Of a DNA stretch of 64,000 nucleotides, positions 23,895 through 36,695 are shown piece by piece. Numbering within the stretch: position 1 is the first letter of the stretch; the number at the start of each line of letters is the position of its first letter. Made by a program: the position numbers and the translations under genes. Below the pieces are notes generated by a model. It was not told the DNA's origin. It did not search any database and saw only the letters and a list, made by a program, of their open reading frames with translations. This stretch comes from Rotaria macrura. Taxonomy: Eukaryota > Rotifera > Eurotatoria > Philodinida > Philodinidae. The stretch spans positions 15,053-79,052 of the forward strand of contig OENT01000259.1 of assembly GCA_900239685.1 (NCBI GenBank), in the 5' to 3' direction.

Positions 23895-25574
23895 TGATAT
23901 AAAACTTGAAATAAGCTTAAACATTCTTAGACGACATGCTAAGGAAAATAATGTTTCATGTGTTTGAAACAACTCCTATCTTAGATGAAATGATCTCATA
24001 TAGCATGAAAGTACAAGCATTAAAAATAAAGAATTCTTGAATCGACTATGATAGATTTTTGTCAATGTTATTCTCTCAGATAGAAAGAATCACATGTTTG
24101 TCGAACTCAAATATAACAATGGATTCAACTGATGAATTTCTTCATTGATATTTTAAAAAATACTTGTGTAAATCATCGAAGTAAATATGATCAACTTCAT
24201 GGATTACTTAGACCGTTGTCTATTTTTATTCAATTTAAATATTGACACATAATTCTCTTAGACATGTAAAGTGAATCTATTATTAGAAAATCTATTGATT
24301 CATTTCGAACTAATAAGGAAATAAATATCTTAAGAAGAATATTGAATCATATGTTCATTCGTTCTTATCAACAAGAACATCTATTCGTTGAAGATAATCT
24401 GTTACAATCACAAGGTAAATATTGTACTCAAATACCATACTCGTATGAGTTCGATTATCCTTTAAAAGAAAGTTGCCACGTGTCACAATAGCCTGCGATT
24501 ATTGAGTCTGTGTTACAAAAAAATTACGGATTTCGCTTTACATGTCTGATATTCTCCTGTTGCTTTATAACCTATGCAGATCTTCTGAGTCTTATATCAT
24601 AAACACTTAACACTTGTACCCGATTCCAAGTTAGTTTGTCATTAAACTATAGATCAACTCAAGTATCATTAGTACTCGAATATTCACTCATGAATACTAA
24701 TGTCAGGGTTTTTAGATTGTTTTTTTTTGCAATAGGCTGGTAAATTAGTTAGATCCGTTTTAGACAATGTTCTATTCATAAGCATCTATCCGACAGATAC
24801 TAATTGGAAAGTACGAGATCAATTATCCTTCGACCCTTATTCGGATGGTCGACAGTATTACCTAGAAAATGTGTAAATTGACCAATGAATAAAAGCATTT
24901 AGAGCATGTTCGCGGATACTATTATGAAAAAATATAATTACAACCGAGTCCAATAGATTAGACGGGTTGTTCAATAATTCTTTTATAATATGTTAGCAAA
25001 AAGAAAAAGAATAAAAGCTGATTTTGCCTCGGAACAATAATTCGTCATGTAGAAACAAAAAACAAAACAAGCATATTCAATTACCATTCTGATATGATAC
25101 AACGATTTTCTGCCTTTTTAAGAATAATTACATTCTATGTTTAATTCCTTTTTTCGATTCGAGTCCTATCTCTTTCTATTCTTGTAGCAACATGGAAAAT
25201 ATGATTGTATCGAATATATTGGTAGACATCTTTCTACGAGCAAAATTTAAATTCTTTGTCCGCATTCAAATAAGAGAAGCAAAGAATGAATGAAAGTCTC
25301 TCAGCAGGAATAACTTGAAACATAATGTCACTTGTATATATGTGTTTATATCGTTGGCAAGAGCGAACGTATCGATGTATGTAGGCAGACATCGAACAAT
25401 TATGGCAGAAGTGCAAATTTAAACGCGAATAACAGTTAAAGAATAAGAAGAAGTTGAAGCGATTATTGGGCATTATTGCATACGGGTAAAGAAAAAAAGA
25501 GAGTGATTCTTCTTGAATATATAAATATATAACATTCAATATAATCAGACAATCTCATTCAATAAACGTAACAA
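23895..25574. other. Intergenic, nothing recognized
   Basis: AT-rich sequence between the TMEM272-like and PLAC8-like genes. The minus-strand frame at 25234-25539 overlaps the likely promoter region and has no recognizable domain. Confidence 0.4.
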
Positions 25575-28471
25575 ATGGCAACAACATATCGTTCACGTGG
25601 TACGTTGTTTTGATCATTAGGCAATTTCAATAAAATTTTCTTGAGGAATTTTTAATTGTATTTTTATGTTCTTATAAAAATATTTAGAACCTGTACGTCT
25701 CGATGCAACGTCACGTGTCGTTCCTACAAATTACGATTATCAAACGTATGATGCACCAGTTAAAACTCGACAGCCAGTACCTCAAGTGTAGCGAAAGAAA
25801 AATGAATGTTTGAATATTTGCATAGAGAAAAAAAATATTTATATATACATTTAGAAATGTTGTTGTAACACAACCGGGCCGTGATGTATGGCAATTTGAA
25901 CATCCATGGTCAACTACACTATGTTCATGCTGTACAAACATGAAACAATGTAAACCACAATTGTTTAGCTAGGGATTTTGCGCTACATTGATATTTATTG
26001 TATTTTGTTCGAAGGTTGTTATGCTTTCTTTTGTTCATGTTGTTATGATTATCAGTTATACAGACGGGCTGGAGAAAATCCATGTACGTGTATATGTCCC
26101 GGGTCACGATATGCATTAAGATCAAAAATTCGTACCGCATTTCGTATTGAGGTAATTCTTCTTCTTTTTTTTAATAATGTTAATCTTACGCAATGAATTG
26201 ATGAGATCAATAGGAGAATAATTTCCACGCGTAAATAAAAAGTTCTTAAATTTGTTGAGTGGTAGATATTGTTATCCTGAGATATGTACTATACCATTCG
26301 AACATTGTAATGATACAAAACAAGAAAATAGAGTATATGTGATATTTTGATTTTCTTTAGAGAAGTCCCTGTTCTGTGATGTTTCTACAATATTTAATGG
26401 ATTAGATATTCTCTTATTCATAAATTTTAACTCTCGGTTCATTTAATGTTGGAGAGTACCCAAGCAGGCAAGAATTTGGAAACACGAGTTTAAATGCATC
26501 AAAAGGAAACTGAGCGATTATAACCCATTTACGCTCATTAATAAAACTTACTGATTGTAAAGTCCTAAATAATTGTGGAATGAGAGCACTTGTAAGCGCT
26601 TGGGTTCTGACTTCTCGGTGTTTTCACAATTTCAAAGTGAAAATTTTTCACAAAACGTGTGTTTTATTAATGAGCGTAAATGGTCACGATCACGGTCACC
26701 GTTTGATGCGTTTAAACCAACATTTCCAAATTATTGTCTGCCTCGATAATAGTGACTTTCGTCTTCGAATCTCGATTCTTGTCAAGATGTATAGAATCCC
26801 ATTTTCAATTAGATCATAGTGTCTAATAACGCAATCATCTTTCAAGAATACAGATAAAATCTGTATAAGTTATTTATCGGTTGAGAGTAAATGGTAGATT
26901 TCCATCGGTATCATCTGCACAGTGCTAATAGTAGTGTGAGCTGACAGTAAATTTTATTTATTTTTTATCTCTGTTGAACAATTGGCCAGTGAGAAAAAGA
27001 TCTAACTGGTTTACTCTCGATTCGTCCCAAATTTGTCAATTAGACGATTGTCCTCTTAAATGTTTTTCTCAATCTGTTCCTAATTAGTTAGCAATGAAGC
27101 AGTAATGTTTTTATATCATAGAGCTTTACCAAAACAAAAATAGAATATAGTTTCAACAATTATTAAATATATTTCTATTAATGCCACTTTTTTAACAGCC
27201 TTGTCTTGACAGCACAAAAACTTTGTACGATAATAAAATCTTGGTTATTCGAATTTAAATCCACTCAAAAGTTTCACAAATCTGCCCATTTCGACCATTA
27301 CGAACCGCGTATACGGCTGTCAACGGTCGCATTTTAGCGGTTTACATGGTTCAGTATTACGATCATATATCGCCGTGTCAGATAAGGGTAAATACGATGT
27401 AAAATGAAATCGTATTCGGATTTTGAATACGAGAACCGTAAACAATCGTTGTTCTCTCTGTATATCACCGTATTTCCCCGTATACGACACGGATGTATAC
27501 GATCGTAATAGTGGACCATGTATTTTGCCGTATTTCTCACCGTACTGTCGTTTACGATCATGCTTGTTCGATCTGGATGATATCTTGAGTAAAATTGATC
27601 CGAGCCATTCATAACTCACTGTAGTTTTTGCAGTGAAGTTTTCTTTTTATGAAAATCATTTCTCTCTACTCACTATTAAATATGATTGCATGAGAAGCTG
27701 CTGCGCATGTGTGAACACTAGATCCTCGAAGAATGGTTGTACCAGATATACAGAGAGACAATATACGTAGCCATTTCCAATCACGGCATCGCCATTACTG
27801 TGATGATTTATGTATCATCTTTTTAGTATATTAATATTCATCATAATCACAAAGATTTCGACAGCGCTCAGATGATGTGAATTTAAGCATATCAAACCAA
27901 ATACAATATGATCTATAGATTACGAATTTATGCTGCTTAAAACATCGGCTTATATACACAGAGAAAAAAGAAATAGAGTACTGCTGAATTATTTGTCGTG
28001 AATGCAAGGATCCGTTCAGAAGGGTATGATCACTATCGAGCGAATAGAATGGTTCTGCAAGGCAGTACCCGATATGGATAAAAGTTATATAATTAACATA
28101 ACCGATGAAAAACGAAAGAAGAAGATCATATGACTAGTATGATATAAAGAATAATAATAATTATGCCGTGCATAAGAGGAAACAAGCAGAACAAATTACA
28201 AATAGTACGATATATGATGATACGATCAGTGTACAATACGCATCATAGAAGAGACGAATTGAGAAAAAAAATTGAAGAGAAGAATCGTGTCATCAACTAA
28301 TTTGGGATGAATCGAGACTCTCGATTCCAGAGTATCTAACTAATTGTCAGAAACTGTTTTTTTTTCTCTATTATCTAGGGTGATCTATTCAATGATTGTT
28401 GTGTTTCAACATGCTGTCCATGTTGTGCTGCGATTCAATTGAATCGTGAATTACGCTATCAAGGTCTTTAA
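25575..28471 (+). CDS. PLAC8 / cornifelin-like cysteine-rich protein, five exons
   Basis: Exons 25575-25599, 25688-25787, 25855-25949, 26015-26151 and 28379-28471 join to 149 aa. After a Gln/Pro/Val-rich leader comes the PLAC8 domain: WSTTLCSCC, then a CCYAFFCSCCYDYQ stretch, RRAGE, a CTCICPG segment, LRSKIRTAFRI, FNDCCVSTCCPCCA and the family-typical ending LNRELRYQGL. PLAC8 members include cornifelin, PLAC8 and plant PCR/CNR proteins; roles vary and none can be assigned here. The last intron (26152-28378, 2.2 kb) is far longer than its neighbours and contains two foldback elements. The gene is convergent with PINK1, with only 146 bp between stop codons. Confidence 0.88.
26461..26747. repeat. 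Foldback element inside the PLAC8-like intron
   Basis: The left arm 26461-26547 and right arm 26661-26747 are reverse complements (shared blocks include AATTTGGAAA, GCATCAAA and CATTTACGCTCATTAATAAA). The right arm has an extra CACGATCACGGTCAC stretch. The loop is about 110 bp. Non-coding; the open frame across it is incidental. Confidence 0.8.
27295..27575. repeat. Foldback element rich in CCGTAT / TACGATC words, in the same intron
   Basis: The left side at about 27330-27420 and right side at about 27455-27550 pair as inverted repeats, e.g. TACATGGTTCAGTATTACGAT against TACATGGTCCACTATTACGAT read from the other strand. CCGTATTTCC, ATACGG and TACGATC recur many times. Three overlapping open frames on both strands are by-products of the low stop density. 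Confidence 0.75.
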
Positions 28472-28503
28472 AATTTGAATATCTTCATATAAGAACATGA
28501 TTA

Positions 28504-28509
28504 AATAAA
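28504..28509 (+). terminator. Poly(A) signal of the PLAC8-like gene
   Basis: AATAAA 33 bp after the stop codon, inside the 146-bp gap shared with the convergent PINK1 gene. Confidence 0.5.
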
Positions 28510-28584
28510 TAAATATATATTTATTATTGTTGTTTTTTTTAAATCAATACAAGCAAAAATAATGATGGGCCAAGTTTTTTTAAA

Positions 28585-28590
28585 TTTATT
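28585..28590 (-). terminator. Poly(A) signal of the PINK1 gene
   Basis: AATAAA on the minus strand, 28 bp past the PINK1 stop. With the plus-strand signal at 28504 it implies closely spaced or overlapping 3' ends of the two convergent transcripts. Confidence 0.5.
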
Positions 28591-28617
28591 TACAGATAAA
28601 AAATTTAAAAAACAAAC

Positions 28618-31600
28618 TTAAAGTTCATCGAGAAATGTTTGTGCTCGATAAAGTGATTGACATGTTTGTCGTTCGAAAAAGAGCTTTTTTAGATTGAGTT
28701 CAACACATGTCAAGCGATGTTTATTGAATAGTGTTTCCAATGCTGTCCACATATATGCTTGAAACAGTTCATTTTTCGATTTCATCGATTTGAGCCAAAG
28801 ACACAAATGAATACAATTACTGACAAGTAATATAGATGGACGCTATGAAAAAAAAATAAAAAAATACAGATATTTAATTATACTCATATCAAAGTTTCTA
28901 GCGCAATTCTTATGGAATTAAATCATGAAACACGACGTAGTCGCTCTTGCCAGTATGACTGTCACAGATCTCAAAAGACATTGTTCGAGTATCTTTGTGA
29001 CTGGAAGTAAGAGTATAACGGAATTTAAAAACTAAATTACGTCTTATAAAAAAAATGTGATAAATGTAACTCACTGCTTCATATTGATCATGGCATTGAA
29101 TGTACAAGATATTTACTTCTCCGCATGTGACTATTTTCAGATACGAGTGCACCTATCACAGATTCTTGTAAAATAGGTGACTTGTCTGTCTATTACATTT
29201 TGCTATTGTTACAGTCAATACTTATTGATATTTTTCATTAAAATAATCATGTCATCGATACTCCACTATAAAGTTTTCAAAAAATAAGGATACCTCATTA
29301 GGATTTTTTCGAAGCATTGCATGTACAAGTCGTTCCATGATAGGTGGCATTATTTTCGATGAAAATGATGGTAATTTTTCATCATCATAATTATCTTGTC
29401 GAAGTGAACCATGAAAGAACGGATTTGTTTGAGAAAAAAATTCATAGCATAATGTACCACTTGCCCAAAGATCAGATTTATTGTAATCAAGATAACATTT
29501 TTGACCTGGTTGACATGTTAAAATCTAATAAGATCAACAAATATGAATTTTGTTTTGTTTTTGCTCTAGAACAATAGATTTACTTCGGGTGCCATCAATG
29601 CTAGATTTCCTCCTTTACAAATTTCATCTGTTTGATATGAAACTTTTAAATCTGGTGGATGATAAAGTGCACAACCAAAATCTGCCAATACTAATTCCCC
29701 AGTATCATTACATACAAGTAAATTATCACTTTTTAAATCTCGATGAACAATTGAATGATTATTTAAATATAATAATGCTTCGGTTAATTGCGCAAAAAGT
29801 AATAAACGTTCATGACACGTTGGTTGATTCAATTGTATATATTGATTTAATGTTAAATCATATCGACGCATAACAATAAATAATGTTTTATTTCGTCCAC
29901 AACTATCCGGTGACAGACGTGTTGGTATTGCCATGGGATAATACTCATGTGCTTCGTGTAATAATGGAAATGAATCAACAAAACATGTATACATACGAAC
30001 AACATTCGGATGATAGAAACATTTACGTAATGGTAATAATTCTTTTTCCATTGCTTTTTCTATTGCTTCTGCATTTGATTGAATTCCGTAATTATACAAC
30101 ATTTTGATTGCTAAATTAAATTCACCGGCTAAAAAAATTCAAAATGAATCTATTAATTTTATATGTCATGATCATAAATCTATATATATATATATATAGT
30201 TAACAGAAGATTACCTGGTAATATATCGGGTTTATTAGTTGTAGAAGATTTATTCATATTAGTCGATGCTTGATATCGAACTAGAATAGAATAATCAAAG
30301 TTATTTGTAAATTCTCTATGGAATCATAAATTTTACTATTATTGTTAATCAGCAGAGAATCGTTCTATTTTCGGATGAATCTCGTCGAATATTCTATCTC
30401 TCGATGCACAATCTTGATTGTAACTTGTGACTGTTTATTCTGTAATAGTACTTTTGTAAATTTTATTTGATTCAACATTGACGGTGAGTCGAATTAAGAA
30501 TGCCTAACTACAGTAAATATTAATCATCGACGAGATGGTCAAGAGAAAATATTCGATTCATTTCTTTTGTTCCAAAATCTACTGAGTTTCTAGACATGAA
30601 AGTATTCCAAAGAAGAAACCTTTTATTTGATTGAAATCTTGACGAAGATATCTGAGGTTCACTCATAAACAAAAGCTTAATTGAAATTCTTTTTTTTTTC
30701 TTCTGTTGACATCTATATTCACTGGGGAAATATAGACATGAGAAGAATCCAATCTTTTTACTGAAAGTTAAAGAGAACATATTTTCATAATTAATTCATA
30801 TTTTATTTTATATAATAGATCAATCCTTGTGTCTTTGTAAATCATAGAATAAATTGTTGTAAAAGTACATCGACCAAACCCACAAACACTCTCTTGTGTA
30901 TACCTTAAGTTTTCTACTAGCAAATCATTATCTTGAAGTCTCAAGGTAACAGAAAACATGAATTATATTTTTTCCGAGATTTCTCTTCAGATAATCCGAT
31001 AATACGATGCTTATACTATTCTCATCAGTAGATAAATTCTTCTATAGACTCTTTTATTCTATTGAATATATACTTTCTAATGAATAAATCGATTCAGAAA
31101 AATAATGCCGAGAAAACTGACATTCTCATGTAATCAACTTGTTGCATTTATGCATTCGTGTCTACACAAAAAAGTAATAAGAATCTTTCTGCGTAATATT
31201 CATTACACCAATGAAAAAAAAATATCAGACAAATGTTCTTTGAAAGTGCATAGAAGATTGTCTTTCTAAAACATTTTTAATTATATGATATTCCTATGAA
31301 AGAAAGTTGCGATAACTTTAAACACACATGAAACAAAACTAGGATTCTTATTTCTTGTAAACATTATGAATATATATCGAAGATTATTTTCCTTTACACA
31401 ATAAAATGTTTCTAGTTTATCTATTTCCGATTTTCTCTAAACGACAGGAAACTTTCTCGTCTACAATCAGGAGCACAATGTCTATAGTAAGAAAGATCTA
31501 TATACATTACCTTCTTTTAATGTAAGTTCATCGAGTCGATCATCGTTATTATCATCAATATTATAATTTTCACCTATATCCTCATATACTGATGAGGGAT

Positions 31601-32891
31601 TTGAAAGTATTTCAATGTCACTTTCACTTGTATGTGTTTCTAATGATGTGATTAAACTTGATGGTATCGAACTTCCTGATGATCGAAGTCGTGCTTCATA
31701 TACAGCTGCATTACTACCACAGCCGAGTAAACGACCTAGTTCATAATCATCGAGCGATGCTCGACTATATGTCTCATTTTCAGCATTGAATTGATCCACG
31801 GTGGTAGTTTTAGAAAGAAGATTTCCGATTTTATTCAATGTTTCGTGAAGATGAAATTGATCGATAGACGATTGTTGAACAAATGAATAGCCAAGTAGAC
31901 CCAGTAAAAAACGCGAACTACTTGGTGCTGAAAGAAAAGAAAAATAGATAAATGATACCTAGATTCAAAGCCATCTAAATTCTCATCAGATAAACTCTTT
32001 ACACAGAAACGACTAATCGTAGACAAGATGCTTTGTTAATGTGCACGTTCTCTCTCTCTTTCTTCTTTTCTTTTTTTATTCATCACTTTATATGGAATCG
32101 ACAGCAAAATGACTGCTTTTTATCATGCATGAATAAGAGGAAGGAAGCAAAACTAATTCAAGCCGGAAATTAATTCCTACATCTCACTTATACTCAGAAT
32201 TACAGAAAAAAAAACATTAATTGTTCTATATGATAGTGAAATTCCAAGAAAGTCATCAATGAATATGTTTTTCATGTTAGTAGAAAACTTATTTCTAGTG
32301 TTGTAGATAAGTATGACGCAAAAGTAAATAATATCGATGTGAAATACTCAAAGAAAAAAATTTTACTAATACAATGAAAACTTTATCTGAAAGTTGAAAC
32401 AGTTGTTACGCACGTCGTTCTTTGGCGGACAATTAAAACAGAATATTTTCTTCTCGCAAAACACGACTGTGTGTGTGTGTAATATAGAAAAGAATAGGAA
32501 GAACTCTTTCTTTGCGTTCTCATTCCTATCTTTCCTTCTATTTATACCACTATTCAACGGTATGACATTCAATTGTGACATCATGCTGAAATTGAAATGA
32601 GAACGACCATTAAAACTACAAACCAGCAAAAAATAATCGCCGTTTTATTTCATCCAAAGCCATTCGAAATGGCATTAAATTCGATAGACTTTGTCCATTT
32701 GATGAAACAAAAACCGAACGATAAATGGAAGGAAATAAATAAAATCTTTGAGGATATTCTGCATATATTTCATATGGTTTAGTCAATTGTGGTCGTCGAT
32801 GAACGCCAATATTAAATATAGGCTTATATGGTCGAGAAATAAATGCTCGACCAATTCGAACAATTAGTGAAGCTGTTCCTTTAAATACCAT
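28618..32891 (-). CDS. PINK1: PINK1 mitochondrial Ser/Thr kinase, six exons, complete
   Basis: Exons (minus) 32891-32624, 31927-31511, 30280-30215, 30128-29584, 29524-29294 and 28842-28618 give 583 aa, close to human PINK1 (581). The N-terminus is basic and amphipathic as in a mitochondrial presequence. It is followed by a hydrophobic segment (RFLLGLLGYSFV) at the place of the membrane anchor. Kinase landmarks: glycine loop GRLLGCGSNAAVYEA, an acidic and Ser-rich insert, NLAIKMLYNYG (ATP-binding Lys), HPNVVRMY, HRDLKSDN, LADFGC, GGNLALMAPE and DYNKSDLWASG. The C-terminal extension ends with a conserved-looking helix region (LTCVELNLKKLFFERQTC). PINK1 builds up on damaged mitochondria and phosphorylates ubiquitin and Parkin (family knowledge). 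All catalytic residues appear present, so the kinase is expected to be active. Confidence 0.95.
30285..31505. other. Large PINK1 intron, nothing else recognized
   Basis: This AT-rich intron of about 1.2 kb separates the glycine-loop exon from the short third exon. Minus-strand frames at 30520-30780 and 30768-30959 have no counterpart in PINK1 and no splice need. A short (TA)n tract lies nearby at 30181-30198, in the next intron. Confidence 0.5.
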
Positions 32892-33012
32892 GGTATTATC
32901 TACAAGAAATGCAGATAAAGATCAATCAAACAACAACAAAAAAAAAGAATAATTGTGAATTCTATTTCGAAATAAAAACAAAACAAACAAACAAATAACT
33001 AATCGAAACAAA

Positions 33013-33872
33013 TCAATGTTTTGAATATTTTTTTAATGATTCATTTTTATCGGATCGTCTCGATGAAACTCGAGCATGCATCGTTTCTGTATGTACATTT
33101 GATTCATTGTCTTTAGGTAAGATTTGAACAATACGTTGATTCTTTGTTTGTGGCGTTTCATTTGTACGACGTTTTTTTATTAATTGACGAAGATCAAAAT
33201 CATCGGAATTTAATTTCACTGTTATTGAAACGGGACATTCAATAGGCGACGCTTTTTTATGTTCATCTTGGCGTTGTTTTGCATCTTTTGAAGATACTTT
33301 ATGATTACGTTCATCACGATCGGCTTTTTTTCTCAATGGTATCGGTTCTTGGCTATGTCTTTTTATTGGTTGTTGTTCTTCATGTATGATTAAATCATCA
33401 TCCTGTATAGGACAGTTAACAATCAATGCATCGTCATCACCATCATTTGGAATATCTTGTGGAAAGCGTTCATCGATATCAGCCACGATTTGTTTTTTTT
33501 TAGTTTCAAATCGATAATCTGTATCATGTTTATTTAAGGAATTCGAACTAATTGATGATAGAGATGATGATGAATACGATCTAGTAATTGATGAACGACT
33601 ATAACTTGATCGTGACGAAGCTGAAGATGAATAAGATCTGGATGTTGAGCGAGAATTTCGATGATTGGGTGAATGATCATAAGTATTCTTGAAAAGAAGA
33701 ATATGAAAAAATTCCCACAATTCAATAAAGAAAACCTAAAACAAACTTTGCGTTTTTTAGAATACAATGTTTTGAGTGCAGCTTTTCGTAGTTCATCTAA
33801 ATCGTCATCATCATCGTCATCGAAATTTTTATTCGTTGTAGTTGTGTTTGGATACGAAGAATAGTGAGACAT
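33013..33872 (-). CDS. Ser/Arg-rich, acidic-N-terminus protein of unknown function, two exons
   Basis: Exons 33872-33747 and 33687-33013 give 266 aa. The N-terminus has a run of Asp followed by LDELRKAALKTL, a short helical motif of the kind seen at the start of some RNA-processing proteins. An RS-type region follows (RSTSRSYSSSASSRSSYSR), then a charged, mostly disordered half with a KLNSDDFDLRQLIKKRR segment near the end. Composition suggests a nuclear or RNA-associated protein. I cannot name a family. It lies 121 bp upstream of the PINK1 ATG on the same strand, and a splice-acceptor-like sequence just before its own ATG suggests a 5' untranslated exon. Confidence 0.7.
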
Positions 33873-36219
33873 CGTTGGTATTGCTTGTGTACTACCAAAA
33901 AAATTGTCTGTTGTTATGGGATAATAAGAAGATGTCTGAAGAGAAAGCTAAATGAAACGGTTTGCTAGTCAAGGAAAAATAAACGGTACCATGTCAATCG
34001 CGTTTTGCAATTCGATTTTGAACTGCTGATGAATGACTGGGACAAAAAAGGCTGCTAATGAACAGCGGACAACATTTGATGTCATTTAGAACCAATCAAA
34101 GATTAGTGCGTCATATGAATATGAAAAAAATTCTAGAAGTATATAAAGTTTCATCGATATCGATCGACATCTATCTGGTTTGTATTGATATATCAGAAGA
34201 ACTAAACGATGCGACTATTTCAAATGATTCAAGTTCGTAATTGCTCGATTGACCCGGGAAAGAATGAGGGTAAATATTTGTGCTTCATTTTGTATTACCA
34301 AAGACTTGACTTGGGGCGTTTCTTAAAGATATTTCGGCAATATACTAGATACTGATGACATCTAGTGTACAACAATTCATGAAACAATTGAGACTAAAAC
34401 GGAAGAAATCAGAGACAAGTTGCAATTTCTTCAGGTTTATTAATTAAAAATATACACATTTGTGGTAATCTCTATCAGATTATTGCAATCCATAGGAGTA
34501 TTAGCGAGAAAAATGATTATTTTCAGAGTAACTGACTTCTTCCTGAACAATACAATCTGCTTTAACATGTATCGTTAATGAACGATATGATTAATAGCAT
34601 AGTTTACTAGTGGTTTTATCATGTTGCCACTGACGCATGAAAATAACAGCAGTCGTATGCTGTTCCCATTTTTTAATTTTGCTACAGGTCAGTTGTGAGT
34701 AGAGAAATTTTTAATTTTGCAATATGTAATGTCGAACGACAGAATACATGTTAGTACTGGGTTTGCCATAAGTCCCGTTCATAAGAACTTAACTTCACCA
34801 AAATCTCTGAATCTAAAGCGCCTACTTAAAAAAGCTACTCGAAATAGTACACATTTCATTTTATTGTGAACTTTAGAATTTAAACAATATTCTACTATTT
34901 TCACATGAGGTTCATTGTTTCGTATCTATAATTTTCATGGCTATAAACTAAATAGAGTATACTAACAATATGTGCATCATTAATTTTGATTGCAATGTGT
35001 ACGTAGTGAATCTGTTTCTGAGGAAAACAAGAGCCATGAATGTATTTGTTTGAGAAAAGTGAACCGATCACCGTTTCTATTTCGAGCGCCCCAATCTCGA
35101 CATTAATATTCACGGTTTACAACGGAGTGGAAGCATTTAGAGCTTAACTATGAACCGTAAACTGAGTGACTTAATCAAATAAATTTAATATGATTCAAAA
35201 TATGATAAAGTTCAATTGCTATAAATCAATCTACGTATAATGATCAATCGAAATATTGGTATAGACCCGAAATGATTATTAGAAATAACACGAAAAAGGT
35301 TTCCATTAATGTTTGCTAATGATTACTAAATTGAATCGAATGAACTGTTTTTACACAAAATTATCAGAGAGATAATTTCTATGTTGTTGTATTACTACTT
35401 ATTCGAAGATAGACTCATTAATTGTGTTCTAAGTCGATAGTAAAAACTATATTTATTATACTACGCTCTTAAGTAATCTACATTTAATTAATCAATAAAG
35501 AATAGAATCCCACGATTCAGGAATGACTGGATGATGATATGCTACATAGTAACTGTGCTCCATTTATCAATGGGATCATGTGTGAATGGAGCTGTTCTCT
35601 CTAGTGGACAAGTAAGTTGACATTTGCTCAGATTTTCCTATTTTTTCAAAACTTCAATGAAGTGGTTCTCCTTCATTAGGCTTTACGCGAGAGCATTTTG
35701 CGTCAATTAATACTTTCATTCAACCAATAGATGATTTCAAAGAGTAGAAACTTCAACACACATACAAACAGAAGTGAAGTCTTTTGAGTTCTAGTATATC
35801 ATTAAGACGAGGACAAAAAATGAATTAATCTTTAGATATGATTGATATTAATTTCATAACGAAACCTATACTCAATGAAGAAATAGATTAGTTTCTTTTG
35901 GTATTATCTCATAGCATGTGAGCAAGGTAGCCTAAGGCTAATACCGGGTAATCATTGCTATTTTTAAGAGACTTGTCAGTTCGAAGCTTATCGATACTAA
36001 TGACGGAGAGATAATCGATCATTAAAGTCGTATTAGTGAAATTGACAAAACGAAAAAAATCTACTAAACTAAACAGTTATCAAGTAAGATAATCAAACTA
36101 TATGAATAGATAACAAGAATTCAACTGATCAATCTGTTTTATTTTATCCAAATCAATCGAACTTAGAATTGTCAACTATGCTGATTTTAAATAAACTGAC
36201 GAGACACATGCCAAGCAGT
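33873..36219. other. Intergenic, nothing recognized
   Basis: AT-rich. Short frames at 34058-34240 and 34901-35113 are not protein-like. The first few hundred bases probably hold the promoter and 5' UTR of the Ser/Arg-rich gene. Confidence 0.4.
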
Positions 36220-36560
36220 GTTCAAATTTCCCAAAAAGGAAATTTCGTACTCCAAAGAGATTTTCCCCACACTACGGGAATCTTACCCACACCTATTATA
36301 CTAAACACCAGGGAATTTCGGAAATTTTCATACAGTTATACGTTGAAAATTTCAATCTACTCAATGGGAAAAAGAAGACCCTACCCTGAAAAGCAAGAGA
36401 AATTTTCGAATGTACTCCGTAATTTCCGACATTGTCCGCTAGTTTCTAAAATTCCTCGTTTTTTAGGGTAGGGTCTTGTTCTTCCTAAACGGTAGACAGA
36501 AATGTTGAGAATATGCTCGTGTAGAAATTTCCCAGGTATTTCGGTATTTTCGATGATTTT
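36220..36560. repeat. Foldback element rich in GGAAATTTC words
   Basis: AAGACCCTACCCT (about 36374) pairs with AGGGTAGGGTCTT (about 36465), and the surrounding 100 bp on each side align as imperfect inverted repeats: CCAGGGAATTTCGG on the left against the reverse complement of GAAATTTCCCAGGTATTTCGG on the right. Open frames on both strands (36169-36471 and 36381-36563) are repeat artefacts. Confidence 0.75.
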
Positions 36561-36695
36561 CAAATGACTTGTTTTACTGGGTCTTTAGGATCGCTCGAAA
36601 TTTACTTTTTCGGAAGTTTGAATATACTTCAAACTTTGTCGAAAAACATGAATAAATTTGTACAATGTTGTTCTGAGTTTTAATAATACATTCAT

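Noticed and set aside
27320-27619. Overlapping 90-100-codon frames on both strands
   Set aside because: They lie wholly within a foldback element in an intron and are explained by its repeated CCGTAT/TACGATC words.
36169-36563. Frames of 60-100 codons on both strands
   Set aside because: They coincide with the foldback at 36220-36560; each is the mirror image of the other arm.
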